This document shows positions 22,621 through 32,490 of a stretch of DNA of 64,000 nt, in pieces. Numbering within the stretch: position 1 is the first letter of the stretch; each line of letters starts with the position of its first letter. The DNA is from Cymbomonas tetramitiformis (lineage: Eukaryota > Chlorophyta > Pyramimonadophyceae > Pyramimonadales > Pyramimonadaceae). The stretch lies in the NCBI GenBank assembly GCA_001247695.2, contig LGRX02003685.1, positions 1 to 64,000 of the forward strand, read 5' to 3'. The position numbers and the translations under genes are program-made. Under the pieces are notes generated by a model. It had not been told where the DNA came from, made no database searches, and saw nothing but the letters and a program-made list of their open reading frames with translations.

Positions 22621-23114
22621 GCATACCTGAATGAATACGCACAGCCGGTGACTTTTCCTAAGCACGTGATTCCGCACCAGGGCGCAGTCACCGGCTGTGT
22701 GTATCCACATATTCGCTGACCACCTATTTACGAAGAAACTTTCAGGAGCCGTCCGCTCTTTGAGTCGAACAGCGGTTAACTAATTAAGCCACGAACCTAT
22801 CCAACATGCACATCCACAAGAGACAAGCATGGGGCACGTAACCTTTGGAGCGAGTGCGGCATGGCCTGCATACCTGAATGAATACGCACAGCCGGTGACT
22901 TTTCCTAAGCACGTGATTCCGCACCAGGGCGCAGTCACCGGCTGTGTGTATCCACATATTCGCTGACCACCTATTTACGCAGAAACTTTCAGGAGCCGTC
23001 CGCTCTTTGAGTCGAACAGCGGTTAACTAATTAAGCCACGAACCTATCCAACATGCACATCCACAAGAGACAAGCATGGGGCACGTAACCTTTGGAGCGA
23101 GTGCGGCCTGGCCT
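22621..23114. repeat. 247-bp direct tandem duplication
   Basis: Two nearly identical copies start at 22621 and 22868 (GCATACCTGAATGAATACGC). Each contains the inverted pair AGCCGGTGAC / GTCACCGGCT. Almost no divergence, so the duplication is recent. Confidence 0.9.
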
Positions 23115-23739
23115 GCCTCGCTGCCAACCGTGGCCGTCCTTGCCCGTTTAGGTGCACCTTGTTCAGCAGCGCTCGTTGCTCCTGTTCGGGTACTCTCCAT
23201 TCTTAAGTAACAGTACTCGCTTTTTAAAGTAAACTACCTGTTCTGCATACATTGCAACAGAACTGCTTTCTGTCACCCGCGTGATTCAAGAAAAAAGTAA
23301 AACTACTTACCAGCCATTTTCTTTCTCGACCTTCTGCTACTTAAATTAAATAAACAAAAAAATAAACTGTTACAGTTTAACTGTTTTTTGAAAACTTCAA
23401 CTTCAAAAACCTAACTTGGTTTCTTGGCTACGTTACCTCTATCTCTTACCAGCTATGGTGCGCGTGGCCACTAAAATCGGCTACCTTTCGGCTCCCTACT
23501 GGTTTAGCCGAGACAGGTATGATACGATCTGTATGTGACGCATCCCACCTATCTACTGAACGATGATGTATACCCCTGCCTGCGTTCATACCTGGCCGCC
23601 ATTCGCCAGTCGCTCCACTCCTGTCAATTCTACCTTGGCCACAGACCAGAGAATTGCACATCTACCATTCAGGATCCTCGTTTACCACGGTTTACCAGCT
23701 CCGTCTCTATATTTATACTACATTGCGAAGTTTTATATC
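23115..23739. other. AT-rich interior of the CACTA-like right end, no gene seen
   Basis: Low-complexity A/T runs at 23285-23400 and short ORFs without recognisable motifs. Confidence 0.4.
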
Positions 23740-24006
23740 CATTTACCATTAGGCCACGACCATTTACCATTCCAGATCCTCGTTTACCACGCTCCGTTCT
23801 GAAATTACCAGGCTTTTACCATGCTTCAACCTATGTTACCGCAAATTACCAATGATTTACCGTCAGTTTTTTTTTTTTTTTTTTTTTATATATTTTAACG
23901 TTTACCACCTGATTACCACCCCACATAGGGGCTTACCGCCGTTTACCACCAGTTTACCACATTTTAACACCAGTTTACCACATTCTACCACGATTCCTTC
24001 TCAGTG
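23740..24006. repeat. right terminal inverted repeat and subterminal TTTACC repeats of the CACTA-like element
   Basis: Mirror image of the left end: TTTACCACCAG and TTTACCACA units, a 22-base T run near 23867-23888, then GATTCCTTCTCAGTG ending at 24006. The reverse complement aligns with the left terminus over about 80 bp with a few mismatches. Confidence 0.75.
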
Positions 24007-24716
24007 TGGATGGTCACCGCACCATCCTGAGCCGAAAGTGTTCAGAGCAGCACACTCGTGCGAGGAGCCTGTGGAAGGCAGCTACGGTGCAGGCCATGAG
24101 CCCAGAGGAGGTGCAGAAGAGGGGGGACGTTACTCAGTTGAACAGAGCTCAAGTAAAGATTGCCAGTCAGCTGAACTGGGGCTTAGAACTGGTGATGACG
24201 GTTCCTCAAGAAGTCAGACGCCTGGCGCACGAGGTGAGTTGCAAGAAGGTCACACAGGTCTGGGACCCATGGGCTGGTACAGGTGTGATTGGCAAGGTGA
24301 TGTCACTGGAGTGGCCTCACTTGTAGTTCATGAACAACGATTGGAACCCGCAGTTGAAATGGCCCGAAGCCCTCAACGCACTACAGCCGGGCAACTATCG
24401 TGCCTGGAAGGAGAAGTATGGAGTGTGTGATGCGGTGGTGACCTCGCCTTGGTTCGCCGTACTGCTGGACATTGCATTGCCATTGGTAGTGCTGGCCAGC
24501 AGAGTGGTGGCTTGCATTCACGTGCCATCGCACTATATGACAGATATGACAGAGAGCAGGGCACAGTACTTTCGTAAGTTGTGTCACGCTGGACGCCTGC
24601 ACGTGATTGGACACTTGGAGCATGGGCCTATTGGTAGAAGATGTATATATGTGGGTTATGGTGTTTCGAAACCCTTTGACGCGAGCAAGGATGCTACGAG
24701 GAGGAGAAGCCACTAG
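24007..24716 (+). pseudogene. retroelement methyltransferase-like domain, 3' part of the interrupted ORF
   Basis: Continues in the gag frame after the CACTA-like insertion. A helical linker (SPEEVQKRGDVTQ) leads to VTQVWDPWAGTGVIGKVM, an S-adenosylmethionine-binding motif I. After an in-frame TAG at 24324-24326 come NNDWNPQLKWPEALNALQPG, DAVVTSPWFAVLLDIALPL (the SPWF box in the place of the catalytic [DNS]PPY) and HVPSHYMT. The ORF stops at 24714-24716. The pattern is that of an adenine-methyltransferase-like domain in retroelement polyproteins. One stop codon breaks it. Confidence 0.55.
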
Positions 24717-25742
24717 AGTGGGTATGTTCACCTTCAGCATGGGCAAGTTCGCACTGGATGGTGCTACAACACCGCGGAGCTGGCGGCGGGGTAGTGCCTG
24801 GCGGCACGACTGGTGCCGAGGCTCTCGACTTCTGCCTCTGAGGGCTCGGAACGGTGGGGACTTTTGGTCCCGGCGGCTGCCCAGCGGAGGGGCCACCTTC
24901 AGCACCAGGCTGACCGACTGCTGCGACCTGGTCACGCCAACGCACTCGCTTACGCCGTGCTCGGGGTCGTCGCTCCGCGACCAGACCCCGGCCCTGCTGG
25001 AGCGCCGCGGCTGCCTGAGCGTGCCAGGTGGGTGGCTTCCCGGCTGCGTGATCCTCTATCGCCTGTCTACGCACCGCTGGCGGAAGCAACGCAAATGCTC
25101 CGTTCGCCTCCTGCTTGCTAGCGAAAACGCTGAGAGGGTCAGGATGATCCCCGGCCTCGTCAACCGTACTCGCAAATCCCTTTGGCCTAATATCCTCGAC
25201 CACCGCCCCTACTCTCCGCAAATGACGCGCCCCTTCCACGTCACTGTAGCCGGACTCGGAGCTGTCCGAAACCAACCCTCCCGGCCCCTCAGACTCCTCT
25301 GCTCCGTCCGGCGCCGTTGCGCTGGGACGCACGCTGACTTCACTATCCTCGGACCCGGAAGAGGGTTCTGACGCTAGGCCTGCTACAACATCGTTGGGGG
25401 AATCCTCGTCGGAGTCTCCCCCCCCTTGTTGCAAGCTAACGCGCCAAAAGACCCATCGGGGCCGAGGTAGACAACGAAAGCTTGCTCCTCTTTGTTTCGG
25501 AGAGCCCGCAGGTCCCGACGAGCTCGACGTTGGCTCAAAATGACTCCCTGCACCAGTGCCATTGCCGTGTCCTTGGAGCGACTGGGGTCCGGGGACCCCG
25601 GCGAACAGCCGGTGATGACGACCTCTTCCCTCCCCTTGGTGAACCGGACCGAACCCCAATTCTTATAATCCAGTGTAACCGGGGAAAGGTTTGCCAGCCA
25701 AGGACCTCCTAGGATGACATCCACCTTGAGGTCGAGGGGCAT
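24694..25742 (-). pseudogene. Ty3-like protease C-terminal part and following acidic/proline-rich region
   Basis: The frame from 25742 reads DVILGGPWLANLSPVTLDY, the conserved end of Ty3-type proteases. A neighbouring frame (25659 to 24694) encodes an acidic, serine-rich stretch (SDEDSPNDVVAGLASEPSSG) and a proline-rich end. Where the RT should begin the element breaks off, at the point where the plus-strand methyltransferase-like ORF ends, so a rearrangement joins them. Confidence 0.55.
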
Positions 25743-27566
25743 TACCCGAGCTCAACCTGCTGGCCGTATGCCCCCTTTGACGTCTCAGCAAGGAGCTTGG
25801 GCCTGCGTGCAGGAATTAGCAACATACGTGGTGCCGTCAGCCACTCGAACCCGCATGGCTTGCTCGTGGCGCACCGGCTTGATGCCGGTGAGCTTCTGCA
25901 GTGTACTCTTTGCGATAATATTGGTGGACGCTCCCGAATCCACCAACACCTTGACTCTGACGCCCGCAATCCAGGCCCAAAACAGCAACAACGTCGGTGT
26001 GCGACTGTGCCTGTCGAAACTCCTCGGGCGCGCTCCCATCGAGGACACCGCTGCCAGGGACTCACACCAGCTCGGACTGATATCGCCGTCCTGCATTATG
26101 CAGTCCAGGCGGGTGACTGACGTTTCCGCGTCGGAGTCACAGTCCGGGAGGCAGTAAGTACATGCGTCAGCTAGCAGGCCGATGGCGACTGCTTTCTGGA
26201 CTGCACTGCGCTCCGGGAAGTCTGGGGGGGGAACCGCGACTTGAACTGATGCTGCAGCCAGTTTAGCCGCTATGTGCTTTCTGACTTGCTCGTCCCGGTG
26301 CATCAGCTCATTGTCCTGCTGAAGTTCCCTATTTTCCCTCTCCAACTCCTCCTGCACGAAGGCGTGGAAGTCCGCATGGCGTTCTGTTGAGGTAGAAGCC
26401 GGGTCCCTATCCTCCAACTCGTATCTGCGTCGCAATCGAGAGGCTCGAAGCGCCTTGTCTTCAGGAGTCAGCCATGGTCTGCGTTTCGGACCCAAAGCCT
26501 GGCGAGCCCTGCTTCTGGTCAACCACGGCCGACTGGGCTTTGAAGTTCTCTCTGGTGGTGAGAGTTCTTCTCCCTCGACGGGCTTGGGCTTGGCTACGCG
26601 AACGAACCGTCCGAACTCCTGATCCAAGATGGCTCGGCGTCGGCGATTGAATTCACGTACCCTGACGAGCCGCTTCAGGCGCTTATCTAACTCTTCCCGA
26701 TTCAACTGGGGCTTACTAGTTGTGGGGCCAAGCTTCTTGCTCATTCGCCTTTGCCCTGCCCTCCAAAGCGCAAGGGACTTGACCGGTCGGACCTCTGACT
26801 CTTCCAGCTCCAGATACCTTTCTAGCGCCCTAATGGCGGGACGCAGGCGAGCACCTGGCTGCTGGGCCTTAAAGGCTTTCCTAACTCTGGGGGGTAAACG
26901 CTGAGCCCTGAACTTCCAGTGCCCGCGAACTCTCGCAACATCCGACCCCTGGTTCTCCAAGTGCTGTAGGTAGACTGCCCGTGGCTCAACTGTGTGGCTC
27001 GACCGGTTTTTATCCCGGGTGTCCGCACCGGTGATCCAACAGAGCAGCTCCCACGGCTCCTCGGGACGCGGAACCGAGGCGGTTGCTGGGGTTCTGGCGG
27101 ACTTCCAGAAGTTCGCCTGCTCTCTCTGGATGCGTTGCTCGACCTGTTCCCGCTCAGGAGGCTCTGGGCTTCCCGTGCGGGTGGCGGCTAGCATGTCCAA
27201 ATCTTCCTGTTCACACTCCCCGACCCGACTCTGGTTCCTGAGGTGGCGCCTGGCGCTGCTACTAAGGTGTCTCCCGCACCTTCTCCACCTATCACGCAGC
27301 ACCTGCATCGCTGTGGACGCCGGCGCGGGGCCCTTTTGTCCCCCCGACCCCGCTGTGACGGGACCCGCGCCCTTTACTGCGGGGAGGACGCCCCGGGCTG
27401 GGGAGCGTCGTCCTGGACAAAATCCAATCCGATGGCAGCCAAAGCTTCTTCCATCGACTCGTCCCCTATTAACGCCAGGGTGTCCTCCAGGAGGCACTTG
27501 GCCCACTCCTTCGGGCGCTGCTTCGCCTGCGGACAGTCGCGGGCGTAATGATCCATGCTCTTGCAC
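25743..27566 (-). pseudogene. Ty3/gypsy-like gag-pol segment with retropepsin active site
   Basis: A long minus-strand frame (stop at 25785). Most of it is an Arg/Glu-rich region with coiled-coil potential (ELERENRELQQDNELMHRDE). Near the end VKVLVDSGASTNIIAKSTLQ carries the D-S-G-A active-site loop of a retroviral-type aspartic protease. The flap region continues in another frame into the downstream segment (DVILGGPWL), so a frameshift separates the two halves of the protease. Upstream (27374-27640) is the gag zinc knuckle. Confidence 0.65.
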
Positions 27567-27640
27567 TGACGACAGCCCTCGTACTCTGGGGAGCCGAGTC
27601 GTTGCCCTGTGGGTGTCGGCGTGCTAGCGGATGTCGCCAT
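27374..27640 (-). pseudogene. gag zinc knuckle segment of the Ty3-like element
   Basis: The minus frame from 27640 contains CRQCKSMDHYARDC, a CX2CX4HX4C knuckle, followed by an acidic helix. It overlaps the next frame by about 190 bp, as expected for a shifted gag-pol junction. Confidence 0.7.
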
Positions 27641-28620
27641 GCATGGCTAGCAGCTCCTCTGTGACATCTACGTGGGTCAGCAGCTGGACCGAGCGGCTCG
27701 TCTTATCCTGGCTCTGCCGTAACTCCCGCTCAGCCTCTATGGCCCAGGTCAGGAGTTTGTGGCGGCCTTTACTGGCCGTCCGGCTCAGGGTCAGGACCGA
27801 AGAGCCTTGCCTCTCGGCTATAAGGATGACTCTCCTCCTTACCTCCGGTATCAACCCAGTAAGGAATATTTCTAGCAGCTCCTCTTCTGGCACCGGAGTG
27901 GTGAGCTCGTGGGCAGCCAGCATGCTCACGATGTCGTGAGCAAGGTGCACCCCGTCCCAGAACTCGCGGACCGTGCGAGTCTGTCTGTCCTGACTTTGAC
28001 GCACGCGACGCAGGAACGGACCGATCGACGCCATCTCCCCTTGTCGGGCATCACCAGCTGCGCCAAGGGGACCACTATGACGTCCAGGGTGAGGTTCTTA
28101 CCGTCCCGAGCTTCCTTCAACACCGAAGAAAGCTCGCGGTACTCGGAGCTTAGTTTGCCGAAGCAGTGTCTGGCCACTTCCGACAGCAGGGAGTGGTCTG
28201 ACAACACCGTCTCCTCACCCCCGCCCTCTAGTGTGCCCAGACGCGCCATCTCCATGGCGTAGCGCACCGGCTCCAGTTCCCGAACCTCCCTGACCTGCCG
28301 AACAAATCGGAGGAGCCGACCAAAGACGTGGGACGACCCCTCCACCTCTGTGTGGTATCTGTCCACCGCCTTCTCCATGGCTCTGAGGGCCTCCTTAAGA
28401 GCGTGCTGCTCGTCCTTACGACTGTAATGGCTTCGGGACTCCCTGTAACGAGAGGACGAGAAGGTGAACTGGCTGTCGCCATCCCCGTCCTCACCCGGCC
28501 CATCGCCGCCAGGATCCTCGCCCGGATCTCCTGGCCCTCCAGGGTCACCGCCCCCCGAGCCTCCGGGACCTCCATGACTGCTGACACCGGGCACCTCCGG
28601 AAGCTCGTTTGGCTCCGAGT
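27624..28620 (-). pseudogene. gag capsid region of the Ty3-like element, one frameshift
   Basis: Two overlapping minus frames (about 28620 to 28030, then 28034 to 27624) give a Gly/Pro/Asp-rich N-terminus, a helical capsid-like core (EALRAMEKAVDRYHTEVEGS), and VREFWDGVHLAHDIVSMLAAH ... LEIFLTGLIPEVRRRV. The last is the typical Ty3 gag helix-turn pattern. The shift near 28030 disables it. Upstream it abuts the end of a methyltransferase domain from another element. Confidence 0.6.
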
Positions 28621-28639
28621 GCTCAGGTTGAGGGACCAT

Positions 28640-29321
28640 CCCCCCCCGTCTCCTGGTGTGTCCGCTGCCGCAGCAAGCGGAGGCGGTGACACAAAGAGGT
28701 CCCTGCCCCGGGGCAAGATCACCACCTCGTCGGCCATGGCCTCCAGCTTCTGGAACCACATCTGCCCCGGCCAGTAGGGCGCCACCACCGTGGCGGCGCA
28801 CTTCTCTTCCCGCAGCTTGTGCGCCACCTCGTCGAGGAGGGACCACGGGGGGTTGACCCAATTGACCTCTCCTAGCCAGGAAAAGGCCAAAAAAGAGTCC
28901 ACGCCCTCGCACCCCGGGTCGTGCCACTGTGCGTAGTAGCGCGGCAGCTGGGCGGAGAACTCCGAGGCGAAGCGGTCCACGGTGTGCTGGTGCCATTCCC
29001 GCTCCGCCCACTGAAACCACCTGCGGTTCAGCCGCCAGTCGTCCAGGTCCCGGTCCCGAGACAAGCGGTCGGCCCACTCGTTTGCCTCGCTTCTGATGTA
29101 CCTCGCCTGGAGCTCGATGTCGTTTAAGTCCAGCAGGATCCACAGGCGCCGCATCCGCCGCATCAGCTCCGGGTTGCGCGACGTGAAGTGCGAGAGCATG
29201 GCCACCACCGCCTGGTTGTCGCAGTAGAGGCGCACCACCTTGCCGGTGAGCTCTCTCAGGAAGGATTGCACCGTCTTGTACACGGCCTCCAACTCCAGGT
29301 GCGTGATGTGTAGATGCCGTA
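28640..29321 (-). pseudogene. RNase H C-terminal half and Dam-like domain of the minus-strand retroelement
   Basis: Reading on from the MITE insertion point: HLHITHLELEAVYKTVQ, VRLYCDNQAVVAMLSHF and RYIRSEANEWADRLSR. These are the RNase H acidic residues and the closing box. After a linker come DRFASEFSAQLPRYYAQW, GVDSFLAFSW and VNWVNPPWSLLDEV, the NPPW Dam-like domain. It ends near 28640 (ILPRGRDLF), where a Ty3-like gag begins in the same direction. Confidence 0.7.
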
Positions 29322-29880
29322 CAGTAATCGCTCACCTTTAAGAAAACCGGAGATTTTGGGCCAGTCAGCCATTCCCATCGACTTGGGTACCCCCCCCCCC
29401 GCCAGCGTCGCGTCCTAAGAGAATCGCTAAGAATAAGGAATTTCGGATTTCGAGCCAGCCAGCTAATTTCTTAAACTCATCCACGTCCACGTAACTCAGC
29501 CCAGCAGCTTTCTTAAAATTTAGAGAGTCCGCCACTGTTACCAACTGTTAAACTGTACAGTATGCACCCAGAGAGCCGTGCGCAGCTCAAAGAATTGAAG
29601 CAAGACTATATATGACGACGCGATTATTTCTGAAGCTGACTACTTAGAACTTTAAGATATCGTGCTGAACGCTCGCTGCCAAGTCAAAAAATTCCCATTT
29701 TTCATAGAATTTAAGAGAATCCACTCTCGGTGATCTGCCAGCAACCAATTTCCTTATTTTGGAGAATTTCCTTAGCAAAAAAGACCAGCCAGCTATTCTC
29801 GTCAACTTGGGTACCCCCCACCCCCCAAAACGCTGGCTGCTTCCTTAACGTCGAGTTTCCTTAAAGGTGAGCGATTACTG
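29322..29880. mobile_element. Tc1/mariner-type MITE, 559 bp
   Basis: Terminal inverted repeats start CAGTAATCGCTCACCTTT at 29322 and end with the complement at 29880, about 21 perfect bases. Both ends are flanked by TA (29320-29321 and 29881-29882). There is no coding capacity. Removing the element with one TA restores the RNase H frame (FWSDEL joined to RHLHITHLELEAV), which confirms both the boundaries and the TA duplication. Confidence 0.95.
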
Positions 29881-30471
29881 TAGCTCGTCGGACCAGAATC
29901 CTCTTGCCGCGTGCTTGAGGTTCAGCACCCCGCCCCATGCGAACAGAGACGCGTCGGTGTGCACCTTCGCTCTCGTGGGGCTGCGCCAGATCTTGCGACC
30001 GTTCCACCGGCTCTGAGCCGGCAGCCTGAGCCACCACTCGATGTCGCTCCACGCCTGCCGTGTGAGCTTCACCTTCGCGCCCCATCCCCGCCTCGTGGAG
30101 AGCACGAAGTGGAGCTCCCTGAGATACAATCTCGCCGGAGGGACTGCCAGATACACAGACTGACAGAGCCCCGTGAACGGTGCCAGCTTCCGAGCTGGGA
30201 GCCACCTCCGCTGTCGCGACGCCTCGCTGAGAAGCGCCTTGGACTGCAGGTGAATCTTCTGCAGCCTCGCCGGTGTCACGCGGAACTGTCCCGCCTTGCG
30301 GTCCACCTCGAGCCCGAGGTGCTCCACCAGCTGCGTCGGCTCCCATTGCCCCTTTTTCTCGTTGCGCGACAATCCGAGTCTCACCAAGACCCGAGATGTC
30401 AGCTCGCGCGCCCTGAGCGCCTCGATCCTGCTGCTTAGCAGCAACAGGAAGGCGTTCATGTAAGGGAGCAC
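29881..30471 (-). pseudogene. RT thumb/connection and RNase H N-terminal half
   Basis: Starts in the RT active-site box, where LPYMNAFLLLLSS replaces the usual YMDD. It continues through VEHLGLEVDRKAGQFRVTP, KLAPFTGLCQSVYLAVPPA and the RNase H start KVHTDASLFAWGGVLNL. The frame is intact up to the MITE at 29880. Loss of both catalytic aspartates means the RT could not polymerise. Confidence 0.75.
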
Positions 30472-30480
30472 CCGCGCCCC

Positions 30481-31200
30481 CTACTGATGCTCCTCGCGGC
30501 CGCATCCTCCAGCTCGTCTGCGAACTGCCCAACGTCGTCGCACCTTGCTTCCGCTTTGCGGCTTCCGCACCTCCCGCCGATCCTCCGCGGATCTCGGAGA
30601 ACGAAGGCACTCCACGAGCACCTTCATGACCTTGACGAAGATTCGTGGCGAGTCGTTCCAGCCGAAGGGAAGGGCGCCGCACTGGAATAACTCCCCCCGC
30701 ACGTCGAACTGCATGTACTCCTGGAAGGCGGGGTCGATCCCCACGACATGGTACCCGTCCTGGAGGTCGAAGCTGATACACCAGTCGTTCGGCTTGGCGA
30801 GCCGACGCAACTTCTTGAGGGTCTCCATCTTGCACCGCGACTTCACGCAATGCGCGTTCAGCCAGCGGAAGTCCATCACAAGACGCCACTTGTTCGTCCC
30901 CGGCTTCGGCACCAGGAACACTCGGGATACGTGTCGTCGCCTCCTCGCTCGCACCCATGCGCCCGTTTTGAGACACCTCTCCGTCTCTGCGGCCATCCAC
31001 TCCAGCTGCGGAGGGGTGGCGTCGGCCAGAGACACTCCGTGATCGAAAGGCTGGGGCGCCTTGTCGACCCAACGCATCTTGGCCCCTTTGCTGATCCACT
31101 CCATCACCTCGGAGTTCGCGCCAGCTGCGCGCCATGCCCCCCTTCGACTCCGCACCCTTTCCTGTAGGGTGGGCTCTTTCCGTTGGACGCCCCGAGGGGC
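30481..31200 (-). pseudogene. reverse transcriptase fingers/palm of the minus-strand retroelement
   Basis: The minus frame to 30481 reads VFLVPKPGTNKWRLVMDFRW, DWCISFDLQDGYHVVGIDP (with the first catalytic Asp) and FQCGALPFGWNDSPRIFVKV. The frame then shifts before the YxDD box. A long alternative frame over 29861-31345 is an antiphase shadow and has no RT motifs. The gag lies immediately upstream. Confidence 0.75.
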
Positions 31201-31232
31201 GGAAGGCGTCCAACCTTTCCGTGATCGGAAAG

Positions 31233-32038
31233 TTAGGTCTGGGCTTGGGCGCCTCGCCCAAGCCCTGACCCTTTACCTCCCTTGCCGCTGCCGCGGCCAC
31301 CTTCACCTTTTCCAGCGCCTTTGCCCTTGCCTGCTTGACGGTCACGAAAAGTCGAAACTTTGGCGCTGGCCTTGGCGTGCGTGTTCATCACTGCCTTCGC
31401 CTTCGTGGTGTCGAATTCCTTCAACCACTTCGTGAGCACTGAGTCGCTCACCAACCCGTCGCTGCCTGCGTACACCTTCTCCTCGATGAAGGCCAACTTC
31501 GCCCGCAACGCCTCAGCTCCGCCGTGCGACGTTGCATCAGACTCCATGCTCGCCCTGAGTTGCAACATGGTGTAACGGTTGTTCAGGAGCGAAAAAACGC
31601 CCTTAAACGTGTTGTGCGCTGCGAAAACGCGCTCACTCAATTCCTCTACCGTTGGGGGATCCTTTTCATCTTGACACCAGTCCAGGGTCACCTCGGAAAA
31701 CGCAATCGCATCGTGCATGTACAACAGCGCAAATGGCAAGCACCAACTGCTCGTAACGCATGGACGAGTTGGTGCGTTTGGAGAGGGCGTCGTAGGTCCG
31801 TGTCGTTGTACAGGTCGTACATCTGCGGCATGTCCGTCTCCAGTTGTTGCAGGTCTCGCATGGAACGGATTCCCTTCAACGTGTGGAACATACGGGAGCT
31901 TTTTTAATGCCTCGAACTCCGCGTCTCCGCTCTGAGCGGAACCACCAGCCTGCGAAGCGGCTTTCGCTGCCGCCTCCTCCGCGACTTCAACTCTCGCTGC
32001 GAGAGTCTCCATCTGCTTCATCACGAGCTTCATTATTT
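31233..32038 (-). pseudogene. gag of the minus-strand retroelement, 3' part
   Basis: Resumes after the LTR element with MKLVMKQMETLAARVEV (frame matches the 5' part). One frame slip lies near 31760-31850, where a capsid-like segment (GNPFHA ... LQQLETDMPQMYDLYNDTDL) is in another frame. It ends in a Lys/Gly-rich nucleic-acid-binding tail (GKGKGAGKGEGGRGSGKGG) and stops at 31233. No zinc knuckle is visible. Confidence 0.6.
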
Positions 32039-32291
32039 TCACGGAGGGAGAGATCTGACCCCCCCCATAAGGTGGGGGTGTGTCTCCTGTGCTTCCCCCT
32101 TCGCCGAGCAGTGTCACAAGTCACCTGCGTGTGTCACCGTGACTGTCCGTGCACAAGCATAAAACCCTGAGTATTTTATGTTATGCATCTTAGTCACCTG
32201 AAAGCCTGTGCTTCCTGCTGTGTTCCGACTGTAGTGCATATATATTACTTATATATATACCCGACCGACCGCGTTATCACGTCTTTCATCA
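32039..32291 (+). repeat. 5' LTR of element A
   Basis: TCACGGAGGGAG...TCATCA. Near the start is a C-run/G-run hairpin (CCCCCC ... GGTGGGGG at about 32060-32078). A TATATATATACCC stretch at 32252-32266 may serve as promoter. Confidence 0.92.
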
Positions 32292-32490
32292 GGTTACGGG
32301 CTGACCACTTCTGTGGTGGCACTGTTTCTTTTGGGCTGCTAATTTCCGTCTCGCCGAACGTACCGGCTACCGAGAGTCTCGTCGAACTTTACCGACTACC
32401 GCAACCGCATCACCGATTTTACCCTCACCGATTACCGACACCGAGAGTCTCGTCGAACTTACCGACTACCGCACCGACAATTTCAACAAC

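Larger units (their letters stand above)
10867..24006 (-). mobile_element. 13.1-kb CACTA/EnSpm-like DNA transposon with cargo genes
   Basis: The termini are CACTGAGAA at 10867 and its reverse complement TTCTCAGTG ending at 24006. About 60 bp of homologous subterminal sequence follows each end, built from TGGTGGTAAA and TGTGGTAAA repeats. The content is minus-strand: a spliced EnSpm-type transposase (11448-14801), an unknown ORF (14922-15923), a RING-type ORF, a Tudor-like ORF and an OTU-like protease. There is also a 223-bp satellite. Both flanks are halves of one retroelement reading frame, and removing exactly 13140 bp keeps that frame. No clear 3-bp target duplication is visible (TCA on the left, TGG on the right); it may have decayed. 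Confidence 0.75.

Noticed and set aside
22740..22800. tRNA-like look of CTTTGAGTCGAACAGCGG
   Set aside because: No acceptor or anticodon arm could be formed around it.
10867..24006. Interpretation of the 13-kb element as a Polinton or virus-like element
   Set aside because: No DNA polymerase B, integrase, packaging ATPase or capsid motifs; the CACTG termini, subterminal repeats and TNP2-type transposase fit CACTA/EnSpm better.
25714..27627. Plus-strand ORFs (25714-26157, 26992-27627)
   Set aside because: Opposite to the Ty3-like gag-protease frames with the zinc knuckle and DSGA motif on the minus strand.
29861..31345. 494-codon minus-strand ORF across the RT region
   Set aside because: It is out of phase with all RT and RNase H motifs; an Arg/Gly/Ala-rich shadow of GC-rich coding sequence.
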